Positions 32,085 to 43,847 of a stretch of 64,000 bases of DNA are shown one piece after another. Source of the stretch: Rhabdophis nuchalis (taxonomy: Eukaryota; Chordata; Lepidosauria; Squamata; Natricidae); contig CM077644.1 in assembly GCA_039707465.1 (NCBI GenBank), positions 100,549,875 through 100,613,874 of the forward strand. The letters run 5' to 3'. Every line of letters begins with the position of its first letter. Within the stretch, counting starts at the first letter, position 1. Below the pieces are notes generated by a model, which saw only the letters and a program-made list of their open reading frames with translations, was not told the DNA's origin and made no database searches. The position numbers were made by a program, and so were the translations under genes.

Positions 32085-32870
32085 AAAAGGTAAAAGAGTC
32101 CCTGCAGATTTTACTTAGTCATTGCCAATTATAGGGGGCAGTGCTCATCTCTGTTTCAAGGTTATTGAGAACAACACTGTCCAAAGACATTGCTATGGTC
32201 TTACAGCCAACATGATATCATGGTGTGCTTCCCACTACCTTCCCACTACTGTAGTACCTATTTATCTACTTGCATCCCTTCGACCGATCCGCTCCCATAG
32301 AGAGGGTCTTCTCCGGGTGCCGTCGGCCGGGCAATGCCGGTTGGCGACGCCCAGGGGAAGGGCCTTCTCCGTGGCGGGCCCGACCCTCTGGAACGACCTG
32401 CCCCCCGATCTCCATACCACCTCGGACCTCCGCCTTTTCCGCCAGCATCTGAAAACGCACTTATTCCATCAAGCGGGCTTAGGTTAACCACCCGATAAAT
32501 GACAGTGTTAGTTGTACAAATTTTTAATTAGAGGGTTTTTAAAATCATGGTTTTAGCACAGGGTCATTGAGTTTAATAGGGTTTTAGGATGATATGTATT
32601 TTGTATTGTATATTGTGTTTTAAATTCCTGTGCGCCGCCCTGGGTCCTTTTGTAGGAGATAGGTGTGGGATATAAATATAATAAAATCTAAAAATCTAAA
32701 ATCTAAATTTGCATGTTTCAAACTGCTAGGTTGGTGGGAGCTCAACCAGTCAAATTTGATAAATTTGATAAAATAAACCAGTCACTTGTGGTTCGGGTGA
32801 TTGCCGAGTCCAGCTGATAATCCAGTGTCTTAACTGCTGAGTCATTGTGCCACCTTTATATACAATAGGA
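32085..32870 (-). mobile_element. Sauria-type SINE split by an L2 tail
   Basis: The 3' half (minus strand) lies at 32085-32275. It includes plus-strand GTGCTCATCTCTGTTTCAAGG and ends in ATCTACTTGCATCC. The 5' half resumes at about 32707 as TTGCATGTTTCAAACTGCTA and runs through a decayed tRNA-like head to about 32870. TTGCAT is present on both sides of the inserted L2 sequence. Confidence 0.75.
32276..32706 (+). mobile_element. L2-like LINE 3' end inside the SINE
   Basis: A GC-rich 3' end of an L2-clade element. The frame to 32487 encodes the ORF2 C-terminus (GRAFSVAGPTLWNDLPPDLH and RLFRQHLKTHLFHQAG). A 3' UTR follows with TGTGCGCCGCCCTGGGTCC and GGATATAAATATAATAAAA, then an AATCTAAA repeat tail. 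It is 5'-truncated. The copy is less mutated than the SINE around it, fitting a later insertion. Confidence 0.85.
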
Positions 32871-32871
32871 A

Positions 32872-33605
32872 TAACTTTAAAACTTCCATACTAAAATAAA
32901 GTAAAATAAAGATAAAGCTTCTGTGAAGCAGTATATAAGTCAAAGTGATATTCTATTGTTATCCTCCTGATTGCTATATAAGAGGGTGCCAATCTGATTT
33001 CCCACTTTGCACATTCCCTTCTGTATATGCAGCATGCATTTCTCCTAACCCCCCCCCCCCAATAGCATTATCAGAGTTGAAATAAGAGAACAAGGAAGCT
33101 CCAGGACCATCATGCACTAAGAATACCTGAGGAGGATTCTAGATGTTATTTGTCTGGCATGGAAGAGCAGACCAGAACATTTCCCAGCTCTCTGCATCCA
33201 CAAGAATGCAAATATGTGTTAACAATCACAATCGTTATAAAACCTTTGAACCCAGTTTAGGGGAGAAAAAATAAAATGTAAAATTGTTGAATTGAACTGA
33301 AGTGGTTAAACTAGAAGAAGGACAAGGGAATTTTGCATAAAAGATGTCTCAAAAACTTAGTTGAGTGTTGCAACCAATATCAGTCTTGATATTTCTGTCT
33401 TTCTCCTAACTCATTATCTATAGGTCTTAGAATCTCCACAGCTTGCCTTCCTGGTTTATTTTTGCCTTCTGCTTACACTTGGACTGTTTGCAGACCACTG
33501 TGTTCTGATTCTTCTTCCTGCCTGCAAACTCTAGCAGAGATGGTCAATCTTGGCTAGGATACCAATCAACTACTAGAGCAGGTGTTCTGTCTTTTCTAGT
33601 GATTA
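32872..33605. other. Unrecognised sequence
   Basis: No gene seen. There is a poly-C run of about 12 at 33050-33061. Confidence 0.5.
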
Positions 33606-33622
33606 AACAAAACACACTAGAG

Positions 33623-33750
33623 CAGGACTGTCAAAATCCTGCTCTAGTGTGTATTGCAGTGGTCACACCCATGCCCAGTTTACCATGGGGGAGGGGAAGT
33701 CCCGATATATCATGTGATGCGACCATGACAACATGAGTTTGACACCCCTG
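33623..33750. mobile_element. hAT MITE with hairpin crossing its left border
   Basis: A 128-bp element with right end GTTTGACACCCCTG and mutated left end CAGGACTGTCAAAAT. A perfect 8-bp duplication CACTAGAG lies at 33615-33622 and 33751-33758. The family is that of 26039-26171. The left terminus and its flank are repeated inverted just inside the element (see findings). Confidence 0.94.
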
Positions 33751-33759
33751 CACTAGAGT

Positions 33760-35358
33760 CAGGAGTTGGTTTTTCTGTTGCATGTGGTACTGAAATGTCT
33801 AGGAAATCTAGCTTCAGTGAGTCTGCAAGAAGCACTACATGTGCAGGCAGGCCAACATAATCAAGCAACAATACAAAAAATTCCAGCATGCTTGATCAAA
33901 CATTGCAAGAGTTGAGAGGCCAGTTTTGACTCTTAGCTCTTTCCCAACCCATCTAAATAATCCTAAAAAAAATAAAATCTCAAATTATTTCAGCTACACT
34001 CACTTTCAGTGACATCATCATTATGGGTACCGTGGTTGCCTAGAAGGACAAAATAGAAAATGCGGTACCCAAAGCTAAATTGATTTCCTACCACTGTGCT
34101 ACATGGGCTTTTTCTTTCCAAAGCTGCAAATCAACTCAAACATTCATATTAGTAAAAATTGCTTTCTAAAAAAACTCAGAATGCCTATCTTTCATAGCTC
34201 TTGTTAAAATACATTCCCTGCTTTGTGTGAGGGTCTTTTCTAATTAAAATAAAGTATTAAAAATGGTTTCTTGCGAACTCATTGTTAAAAGTTAGATTCC
34301 TGGGCTGAAAATTTGACCTCCTAGTGAGAACAGCCTCTAAAACCTAAAGGCATTTGTTTTATAACTCCAAGTGTTAAACACAAATGGCTAAAAGTTCCAT
34401 TCCTTCACGGGGAATAAAGCATGATTAACTTATATTAAAACCAATCCTTGGTTTTTGTATGAGATGTAAAGGAGTGAAGGAAAGTATATTCAAGTGAGAT
34501 GAAAGGACTGAGTGGCCAAAGAAAGTGGAACAGGGCAAATGAGGATATTTAAAATCTATTCTATTCCTAACAAAATGGCCTTTTATCTAAGCCAGAGCTA
34601 TAACTATGCTCCAGGAAATTTCAGAGCTCATGTACAAATCAGAAATGAAAAGGTACAAGAGAAGCTTTAAGTGGGAGGATGGCTTAAACCCTCTCTTGCC
34701 GCCCTCTCTTCCCACTGCAGCTGTTGAAAATCCTCTGAAATTTATGAAACAGGAACTTCAAAAATAGCATGGAATTTTTATTTCAGTTTGAATTCACTGG
34801 TATACTAAAGATGTAAAGGTCCTCTGTTAAAATTGTCACATCAAAATAAAGTTAAATATCCTTGAATATTTTGGTTCAGCAGGAATCGTCAAATTAACAA
34901 GAAGCAAAATTCAGGAGCAGTGCTATTTTAATCCTTTAGCAAAACATTTATTTGCCAAATATGTCCTATCTTACTCTCCCCTGTCCCACTTTTTCCTACA
35001 ACTCCAGTCTAACGACACTTCTATCCTGCTGCTCAGAAATAATGCAGCCACTCAGTTATGATAACTGCACACTGAAGGCAATTTCTTCATAATTTATTTT
35101 TGTTGTTCATATGCAAATAGAGGTTTCTTCCTGCTTCATAAAGTGTTTTCATGAGACAAATGAGAAGCAGATTGTGAACTGCATGATAATTGAATTTGAG
35201 GCTGGGAAGCTTACAATAGATACCTCCTTCTGAAGGTGTGTGACTAGATGGTCAAGCTGCTCAAGATGCCATTTTTCAAAAAATAAACAAAGAAGGATAT
35301 GTATTCAGAGACATGGCATTACCATATTTATTAGAATAAAATATTTTCCCTACTAAGA
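33760..35358. other. Unrecognised AT-rich sequence
   Basis: About 1.6 kb without a supported gene or repeat. Confidence 0.5.
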
Positions 35359-35361
35359 ATA

Positions 35362-35583
35362 TTTTATTTCTTTACATCCTGCCTTTACAATTTTTACAAG
35401 TAACTCAAGGGGTCAAATGTATCCAAGATGCATTCCTCCTCCTATTTTCCCCTCAATAACTTTGGGCTGAGAAAAAGTGATTGTCCCAAGATCATCGATC
35501 TGGCTTTCATGGCTAAGGTAGGAGTATAATTCATAGTCTTTCTAGCCTATTGCCTTAACCACTAGACCAAACTGCCTCTAGTA
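35362..35583 (-). mobile_element. CORE-type tRNA SINE, decayed
   Basis: On the minus strand the head reads GTTTGGTCTAGTGGTTAAGG. Its core runs on the plus strand as GTGATTGTCCCAAGATCATC, with CTCCTCCTATTTTCCCCTC beyond it, the same order as at 21525-21765. Confidence 0.75.
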
Positions 35584-35636
35584 GTTAATTATATCCAGAA
35601 GACATCAGACATGAGAACTTTAGAAAAACATAATTT

Positions 35637-35897
35637 CTCCAAAGCACCTGAAGGCAGGACAAGAAGCAATAGAAGGAAACTAATCATGGAGAGAACCAGC
35701 CTATTGTACACCTAAAGAGAAATTTCCTAACAGTTAGAACAATTAGAAACGACTTGCCTCCAGAAATTGTGGGTGCTCCAACATTAGAGCTTTTTAAGAA
35801 GAGATTTATCTGCAATGGTTTAAGGTTTTTTGATGGAGCAGGGGGTTGGACTAGAAGACCTCCAAGGTCCTTTCCAACTCTGCTAATCTGTTATTCT
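35637..35897 (+). mobile_element. CR1 LINE, 3' end fragment, diverged
   Basis: CTCCAAAGCACCTGAAGGCA, ACAAGAAGCAATAGAAGG and GGGGGTTGGACTAGAAGACC match the end of the CR1 copies at 1027 and 10495. Small deletions and a changed tail (CTGTTATTCTGTTA) make this an older member or a different subfamily. Confidence 0.85.
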
Positions 35898-35899
35898 GT

Positions 35900-36850
35900 T
35901 AATTGCAAACCATGGATCCTAGATGGGGAGCTGGCCATCATTTTATTAATTTTAGTAGTTTTAATGGCATCACCATGCCCCTCCTCCCAATGAATAAAGT
36001 ATATTTTCATTCAATTCGTACAACTGAGTATTCACTAGCCATAACTTTAGATATCTACATCTATTATCAAGGACTTCCACAAGGAGCACTAAATATAAAA
36101 AATAGTAAAGAGAGGAGCAAAGGGACTGAATTTCAATGGTGGAATTATCAGCTCTTGGAGACTTGCCAGGTTAGGAAAGAGACACTATAAGAACTAGAAG
36201 AATTCTACTTTATTGTTGTAGGATGTAATCTTGAAAGCCTGAAGAGTTTTACACCAAAGAGAATCAAGGCAGGATTATCTTGAATTTCTTTCTTACAGCT
36301 GAGTTGGTGTTTACACAATGACTCTTGCATTTCTATTTCAAGGTTATCTCTCTATTCCTTTATAGGAATTAAACAGTAATTCTGTCTAAGGTAAAGTGAT
36401 ACACATCATGGATAGGTGTGGATATGATTTAAATTTAAGAGGGGGGGGAACTTATATTAAATGGAAGCAAAATTATTTGTGCTCTCAACAACTCTCAATT
36501 AATCATCACCTTCCAATTGTAAAAGACAGTTTTATTTGGAGCAGCTTACATCCTGTGTCAATAACTTTAACACCATTAAACAATAAAATCTACCTATCCC
36601 AGATCTCGGTCTTGGGAACGACTCTATAGGTGGATAAAACTGCCAAATCCAGCATAAACAGTTGGCTGACTATGTGACAAACAATAATAATAGGTTAGAA
36701 ATGAATTTATCATAAAAGTGTATTATTAAATCAGAGTGCATTGTGGTGGGTTGCAGACCAGCTGTTACTTGCATGTTGTGAATGAGTTGCATATGGGCAT
36801 AGGTTACCTATAGGTAACATCAATATAATATGGTAGTCCTTTAGACGACT
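35900..36850. other. Unrecognised sequence
   Basis: No gene or named repeat. Confidence 0.5.
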
Positions 36851-36854
36851 GTCG

Positions 36855-37117
36855 TGTAAAATTTTATCTAGCTCCTGTTACTTGTCCCAGCTTCTGCCAA
36901 CCTAGCAGTTCAAAACCATGTAAAAATGCATGTAGAAAAATAGGGACCACTTTGGTTGGAAGGTAACAGCATTCCGTGAGCATTCGGCATTGAGTGATGC
37001 TGGCCACATGACCATGGAGACATCTTTAGATAGCGCTGGCTCTTTAGCTTTGAAATGGAGATGAGCACCACCCTTAGAGTCGGAACGACTAGCACATATG
37101 TGCAAGGGGAACATTTA
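36855..37117 (+). mobile_element. Sauria-type SINE with BovB-like tail, 5'-truncated
   Basis: Body blocks are GTTACTTGTCCCAGCTTCTG, ATGTAAAAATGCATGTAG and CTTTGAAATGGAGATGAGC. The BovB-like 3' end is GAGTCGGAACGACTAGCAC and then GGGGAACATTTACCTTTAC. Compared with the copy at 63331-63672 the tRNA-like head is missing. Confidence 0.85.
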
Positions 37118-37119
37118 CC

Positions 37120-38045
37120 TTTACACAATTTTTGCTGTGTATTTTTTCTGTCTTTCATTATTGTTTTGATGATTTCCTCTGTGTTGTTTGTTTAAAAAAA
37201 ATAAAGCCAATAAATAAATAAACCCAAAGAAAATGCTTGTTTTTCAGAAGGGGGACTATCCACTTAGAATAATGCAGACTCATTAGAAATGCTGAAACTG
37301 TTCTGATAAGGTTTGACCGATATTAGAAGTGTCTGCAGAGGTGATCAATAACATCAACATAGCAGGCTGGACCAAATAATTAAAGCCCTCCCTCTTTTTA
37401 AATTAGCATTGCCATCATTGCAACGACATTAAAAGGGGCAGGGCTTTAATCACCCTGGTTGTGCTATACATTTTGATGGTATTGACCCCCACCTCTGGCT
37501 GGTTAAAAAAAACACAACCCTCTGTCTTTGTAAACCAAATGAAAAGAAAAACTAGAATCTCTGTAAGTCTGCCTGTTTCAGTCCACTCCTGAAATTGTTG
37601 CAAATCTCTCCATTCACAATTAAATTGATCAACCGAGATGAAAAATAACATAAAAGTGCAAAATATTTTATTCCCTGAGTTTTCATTCTGCATAGATACT
37701 ACAATTAAATATAGGAAACATCAAGCCCCTAATGGCCACATAAAACCAAGTAAGTAAGATTCACACCAAGTTTCATTAATTAGGACAAAAAGGGGTTAGA
37801 ATACAGATTCTTTGAAACTGAACAAGCAAAACTCCAGGCCCTCATTTATTAGTGAATTCATTAAGGCAGAATCTCTATGATCTGTTTGAACTAGTTTCTC
37901 CCTGATTGGACTAATGGGTCTTTTTAATAGAAAAGACTGAGAGGTCCACCTGCTCTTCATTTGTCATGTTTTGAAATATTCCTTTTTTTTTTGTTTTTCG
38001 GCCATCAAGAATTATCTTGTGCCTAATCTTATCAGAGCTCAAGGT
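37120..38045. other. Unrecognised sequence
   Basis: No gene or named repeat. Confidence 0.5.
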
Positions 38046-38054
38046 CCTTTCGAA

Positions 38055-38256
38055 CAGAGGTCCCCATTTTTTCTGGCTCCAGGGACTGGTTTCAGAAGAA
38101 AAAATTGTCTTCCATGAACCAGGGAGGAGTGCAGGCAACCTAGATCCTGTTTATGAGCAGTTGAAGCTTCACTTGCTTGCCCACTGCTTGCACACACGGT
38201 TCCCAACAGGAAGGGGGACCAGTACCGATCCATAGTCCAGGGCATTGGGACCCCTG
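38055..38256. mobile_element. Short hAT element, CAGAGGTCCCC family
   Basis: The ends are CAGAGGTCCCCATTTTTT and, inverted, CAGGGGTCCCAATGCCCTGG. Flanks CTTTCGAA (38047-38054) and CTTTAGAA (38257-38264) form an 8-bp duplication with one mismatch. The interior has no useful frame. Confidence 0.88.
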
Positions 38257-38474
38257 CTTTAGAAATTGTTCAAACTGCAATTCCCACCATTTTTTTTCAT
38301 TACTGGCCAGGTAACTAGAATCGTCTGTGTGTCAGTCAAGAATAAGCAAACAAAGTACTGAAAATGTATATCGATTGAAAATCCCTTACGTTTTCATTCC
38401 ATAAATGATTTCCTTTCTTTATCCCTTTCTTCCAGTTCGTGCATTTATTGTTTCTTACCAGATAAGCTGAGGTT

Positions 38475-38700
38475 AGGAGCTAGTTTGGTATGGTGGTTAA
38501 AGGCATGGTGCTAGAAACTGAGAGATTGTGAGTTCTAGTCCTATTTTAGACACAGATCCAGCTGGGTGAACTGAGTGATTGCTTTCTGTCAGCCCTAGGA
38601 CGGAAGCAGTGGCAGGCCATTTTTCAAAATGTTGCCCAAAAAACCCTTACATGGTCATGCCCAACAGTTGCCAAGAGAGAGAAAAACAAAAATCCCAGAA
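38475..38700 (+). mobile_element. CORE-type tRNA SINE
   Basis: The head GGTATGGTGGTTAAAGGCAT has an A-box look and GTGAGTTCTAGTCC a degraded B box. The core ATCCAGCTGGGTGAAC follows. The 3' part AGTGGCAGGCCATTTTTC to CAACAGTTGCCAAGAG is like that at 26180-26340. Confidence 0.75.
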
Positions 38701-38704
38701 ATCA

Positions 38705-39405
38705 ATATTTATGCACTGAGAGAACCTACAACGGAATTTCTATTTGACATGAATTTTCATGAAAAACAGAACAATGCCAAACAGAAAGAGTTGTTTTCCA
38801 TTTATTAGATTTGTATTCTCAACTGAAGCCGCCAAAGCAAGACACAGCATAAGTAACATCTATGTATTTACCTCCGTTTATATGCCATTCGATTTTGTTG
38901 CTCTCCTCAATATGTATTAGCTGCTCAAAGCCACCGTTCAGTGGAAGAACCCATGTGGTGCCCTCAAGTCTCAAGTTCATTTCCAGCATCTGAAACACTG
39001 GAAAATTAATACTGAAATTACTGAACTAAATCACAAGGCTGTGCAACTCTCGAAACAGGTGTTTCATACATTTCTGAACATTATGAAGCACCTTGTTCAA
39101 AGAAGTACAGATGGTCAAATAGAAGAAGACATCTTATGTTTCCATGGTTTCTTAAGGGAAAGAAAAAAGCAGAATGAGACAGACTTGTCACTTATAAAAT
39201 AAATTGGGATAAAACACAGATTAGGGTTAATATTGTCAATCCTTATAGCAATAATTAGTGATCAATAAGTGGGATTAGAGCATTCAAACAAAATGGCAAC
39301 CATAAAAGTGAGTCTTAATTTCACTCTTAAGTGACTTATCCTGTGCTTTGTGATGTCAGAATCCCATCATTTGTTACAAGCTGGTATAATTTTGATAAGA
39401 AAGAA
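38705..39405. other. Unrecognised sequence
   Basis: No gene or named repeat. Confidence 0.5.
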
Positions 39406-39533
39406 GAATATACAGATGAAACTCAAAAAATTAGAATATTGTGCAAAAGTTCATTTATTTCAGTAATGCAACTTAAAAGGTGAAACTAATATATGAGATA
39501 AGACTCATTACATGCAAAGCAAGATAGTTCAAG

Positions 39534-39725
39534 ACCAACACCAGCAGATGACATGGCTCCCCAAATCAACACAGGCTGTGGAAACTTCACACTGGACTTT
39601 AAGCATCTTGCAGTGTGTGCCTCTCCATTCTTCCTCCATACTCTGGGTCCTTGATTTCCAAATAAAATGCAAAAGTTGCTCTCATCAGAAAAGAGGACTT
39701 TGGACCTCTGAGCAACAGGACTTTG
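39534..39725 (-). pseudogene. Tc1-like transposase, central segment, inverted
   Basis: The minus strand encodes VLFSDESNFCILFGNQG and then KNGEAHTARCLKSS and PQPVLIWGAMSSAGVG. FSDES carries a catalytic Asp of the DD34E family, and the rest leads to the second half of the catalytic core. In an ordinary Tc1 transposase this segment directly precedes GPLxFI and VNAAVYQEIL. Those residues are found on the opposite strand beginning at about 39720, so the central segment is inverted in place. The N-terminal DNA-binding region is absent. Confidence 0.88.
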
Positions 39726-40016
39726 GACCACTGTACTTCATTAGTCAACGCAGCCGTCTACCAGGAGATTTTGGAGCACTTCATGTTTCCTCCCACAGAC
39801 AAGCTTTATGGGGATGCTGGCTTCATTTTCCAGCAGGACTTGGCACCTGCCCACACTGCCAAAAGCACCAAAACCTGGTTCAATGACCGTGGGATTACTG
39901 TGCTTGATTGGCCAGCAAACTCGCCTGACCTGAACCCCATAGAGAATCTATGGGGCATTGCCAAGAGAAAGATGAGAGACATGAGACCAAACAATGCAGC
40001 TGAAGGCCGCTATTGA
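39723..40016 (+). pseudogene. Tc1-like transposase, C-terminal segment
   Basis: The 97-codon frame encodes VNAAVYQEILEHFMFPP, then FIFQQDLAPAHTAKSTKTW and the diagnostic LDWPANSPDLNPIENLWG. QQDLAPAH supplies the second catalytic Asp and PIENLW the Glu of the DDE triad. The frame stops at 40016 with about 60 residues of the usual C-terminus missing or shifted. A one-base shift separates GPLYFI from the VNAAV frame. The nominal Met at 39723 is not a real start. Confidence 0.9.
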
Positions 40017-40071
40017 AGCATCCTGGTCTTCCATAACACCTCAGCAGTGCCACAGGCTGATAGCTTCCATG

Positions 40072-42330
40072 CAGTGGTGGGTTTCAAAATTTTTGGAACC
40101 TATTCTGTGGGTGTGGCCTGCTTTGTGGGAGTGGCTTGCTGGCCATGTGACCGGGTAGGAGTGGCTTGCCAGCCATGTGACCAGGTGGGAGTGGATTTCT
40201 GGCCATGTGACCAGGTGGGAATATTAGCAGCTGCTGGAATTATGTTTGCAGAACAGTGGAAAAATAGATATGAAAATGAATAAATACTACAATGTGCAGG
40301 AATAAATAAAGTGACAATTAAAATCAAGAAGGTTTTGAATATTTTTTCACGTGGGATTAGTTTTAGCAATTGCTAAGTAACAGAAACAGAAAACAGAAAT
40401 CCAAAAGTTTGAAAGAGAACACCAATTATGTAAAGAAAGATCACTAAAATGTATAAGGAAATATTAGTAGTACTTGATCATTATTAATGTGTACAACTGC
40501 TGCAGGACATAATACACCCACACAAACTATGACAGTGCCAGGAAAACACCAAAAAATAGAATCCCTCCTACAAAAGACTGAAAATGAAACCAGTTTTTTT
40601 TTCCTAACCTTAGTGACAGGAGAGACAAAGCCATTGGAATAAAAACCATCAAGGCATTGCGGGAAATTATAAAGGACACACAAGCTCACAGAACCAGCAA
40701 CCACCTAAGAATTACCTAGACAACCAGGGTGAAACACACTCTTTCTGGCAAAGCTGCCTTGCACCAACCTGGCAGCCCATAGAAAAGCAGCCACTTTGAG
40801 ACACATAAACCTGGTCTGAACACTTAAAAGCAACATATTGCATCTCAAAGAAAACATTTGCAAAAAGGAATAACATTTCTTGAAAAAAAATGTTTTATAA
40901 ACAATTACAAAATAAAAATCCCCTAAAATAATTAAAAAAGATATTTTACAAATAAAAAAATCCTTAAAAACCATTGTTAAGCATTCCGCAAAATGACACA
41001 ATTGCAAGGTATTCTACCAACAATAATGTATACTGAAACCATTTAAAGATATTCCTTGTAATAATTTAAAATATAACCATGTTAAGGGTAGAATAACACT
41101 ATATATTGAAGTGAACCATTAAAAAAAATTCTCTACTCAATACGTTTTAAAGTACTGAGTATAGAATTTTTAAAAATGGTTTATATTAATTTGTTTTTCA
41201 TAGAATCTTTTTTAAAATAGTCTAAGACAATTTAAAAAAAGAACCCACACACAATAAATTGAAGTAAACCATTTTTAAAATTTCTCTATTCAATACAGTT
41301 AAGTAAAATGATTTTAAAAAATTATATGCACAATAAATAAAATAATCTTTAAAAAATCGTTAAAAAAATAAAAGAGGAAAAAAACCAGGTCACTTATCAG
41401 GAGGCAGAATCAGCAGCTCTCCGATGATGGCTGCAGCAGGGAGCAGGCAGTCAACGAGGCAACAGGACACAGGTAAACTTACCTGACTAGAGGGAGAAGG
41501 GAGGCTGCCAGCCAGGTGAGGCTGAGAGATGGGATAGCTGGGGGGCTTTTGGTCATTGTGGCATAAGCCAGCTTGCGGCTTTCGCAAGGGAATGCCTGAA
41601 GGCCTTCCCTTGCTAAAGTTAGTCTCCCCCCCCCCAGCGTGTGAAAGGCACCTGCAGATTCAAAGCAGGGCCCTTTAAATTTCGCACCACTGAGGGGGGG
41701 AAGGATGCCAGTGCGCAAAATTTAAAGGGCCAGTCTATGAAGCTGCCAGCCCCTTTCTCAACACGTTAGTGGCAGCAGGAGACGTCGCTAGCCATGTTGA
41801 GAAAGGCCTGGGCATTGAAGCTGCCGGCGCGGCTGCAGGGGGTTGGGACGGCTCCGCGCACCCAGCGCTAGCTGCACGAAGCCCCCCCCAACCCCCTGCA
41901 GGCGCGCCAAGAGTAAAAGGCCCGGGAAGCTTCAAATTTAAAAGGCCCGGGCCTCGAAGCTGCCGGCATGGCTACAGGGGGTTGGGACAGCTTTGCGCAC
42001 CTAGCGCTAGCTGGCGAAGCCCCCCCAACCCCCCGCATCCACGCCAAGAGTGAAAGGCGCCGGCAGCTTCAAGGCCCGGACCTTTTAAATTTCACACCGC
42101 TGGGGGGGAGGATGCTGCCGCATGAAATTTAAAAGGCCCGTCTATGAAGCTGCCAGGGCCTTTCACACACAAGCGGCGGGAGAGTCGGGAGATGCAATGG
42201 ACTGAGTGAGCCACACGTTCCAGAAGTTACTTACTTCCGGGTCCACCGGTCCAACCGAATCTCCCCGGATCGCTAAATTTTACGAGCCGGCTCGTACGAG
42301 CCGGTGCGAACCGTTAGGAACCCACCCCTG
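40072..42330. mobile_element. 2.26-kb non-autonomous hAT element inside the Tc1-like element
   Basis: The ends are CAGTGGTGGGTTTC and, inverted, CAGGGGTGGGTTCC. A perfect 8-bp duplication CTTCCATG lies at 40064-40071 and 42331-42338. The left third has tandem phrases of GGGAGTGGCTTGCTGGCCATG (four versions, 40125-40225). The middle is AT-rich with no frame above 100 codons, and the right part (41390-42300) is GC-rich with repeated CTGCCGGC and TTTAAAGGCCCG blocks. No transposase is visible. The element is related to the 266-bp one at 24574-24839. Confidence 0.93.
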
Positions 42331-42669
42331 CTTCCATGCCATGCAACATTGAGGCACTAATTGCTACAAAAGGGGCCCAAACCAAGTACTGTGTACATAT
42401 TGATGCTACTTTTCAGAGGTCCAATATGGTTCTATATACAATCCTTGTTTTATTGATTGCATGTAATATTCTAATTTTCTGAGATTGTGGATTTGGAGTT
42501 TTCATGAACTGTATGTCATAATCGTCACAATTATTACAAATCACCTTGAACTATCTTGCTTTGCATGTAATGAGTCTTATCTCATATATTAGTTTCACTT
42601 TTTAAGTTGCATTACTGAAATAAATGAACTTTTGCACGATATTCTAATTTTTCAAGTTTCACCTGTATA

Positions 42670-43838
42670 TAAACATACTGAAATATGTCTGGGTATGTCT
42701 TGCAAACAGACAAAGGAGTGCAAAAAATCAACTATAGGTATACTGTTTTTAGTATATCAACTGTTGATATACTATTCTATAGGAAGACTTGAATTGACTT
42801 TGCCTTCTGGGTTAGGCTAAACACAGCAAGCTGAAGAGAACCCAAATATAGGCTCAAAGCAGATTTAAGAATAAAGAAAGGTATCAAAGCCATAAGACTC
42901 AAAAAGAGCCATAAATTAGTCAAGAGTAAATGGTAAACTAGGGCTGAAAAAGAAATCAGGAGACAGATTGAAGAGCAATGTAGAGATCAAAACAAGTGAA
43001 CTGCTGATCAAATTTAAAAATCAAACCAAAGATTACATCAACCTAAAGTGGAAGAATATAATGTCAGAATCTGGAGAACTTCAGCAAAGTGGTCCTATTT
43101 AAAACTATACATGTGAACATCCTATAGACTTTAGACAGGTTTCATACTTGTTTTACTTTAGCGCCAATATAGCCTTTTCTTTGATGGCAACAGAAACCAC
43201 AATTCATTGTCAAATTTCAAGTGTGTTTACAGCAATAAACAAACAAACAAACCAAATACATAGCATTACAGGAATAACTATACAGTAAGACAGATAATTA
43301 ATTAATTAATTCTTAGACATAAACCTTCAGTGGCCATATGTCTTTTATTTCAGCTTTATTTCAGAAATGTGTCCTTTAGATTTATTTAATTTAATTACCT
43401 ATTTTCTCAGTTTTGCTCTGAATTTTCCTTTGTAAAGCAGTTACAAACATGAATTCATTAATTTAGTTTTTTAATCCTTAATAAATTTATTTTATTATGT
43501 ACACCATCATGTTCTGCAACACACTTTGGGAATGAGTTATGCAACACGCAATCTTTGGAATGCAGCTTTTAAGCCAGAACAATATATTTAAATTATGCAA
43601 GATTCATGAAGATAGATGGGTCACACTGTCAGATCTTTCAGGTAGACCAGAGTAAAAACCCATAATTATGAATGCTAATTCTATTTTCAATACAGGGATA
43701 CAACATAATGTTGCAAGTGTGAAAGTGCTCCCCCACCCACTACTCAGCCTTTACATTCCAGACAGGGTCAATTATGTTGTCTCAAATTACACACACACAA
43801 TCTTTAGATACAGCCCATTTGAGGACAGTAGTGAAGAC
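42670..43838. other. Unrecognised AT-rich sequence
   Basis: No supported gene or repeat. Confidence 0.5.
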
Positions 43839-43847
43839 ATCCTAGAT

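Larger units (their letters stand above)
39413..42665. mobile_element. Tc1-like transposon, internally inverted and split by hAT
   Basis: Inverted terminal repeats of about 121 bp (39413-39533 and 42545-42665) begin CAGATGAAACTC and CAGGTGAAACTT. They are nearly identical and are flanked by TA (39411-39412 and 42666-42667), as for Tc1/mariner elements. Without the inserted hAT element (40072-42330) the original is about 1 kb. It keeps only part of a DDE transposase in two opposed pieces (see the two pseudogene entries). The helix-turn-helix N-terminus is deleted, so this is a non-autonomous derivative. Confidence 0.93.

Noticed and set aside
41390..42300. CpG island of a host gene
   Set aside because: It lies entirely inside a hAT element with perfect 8-bp duplication.
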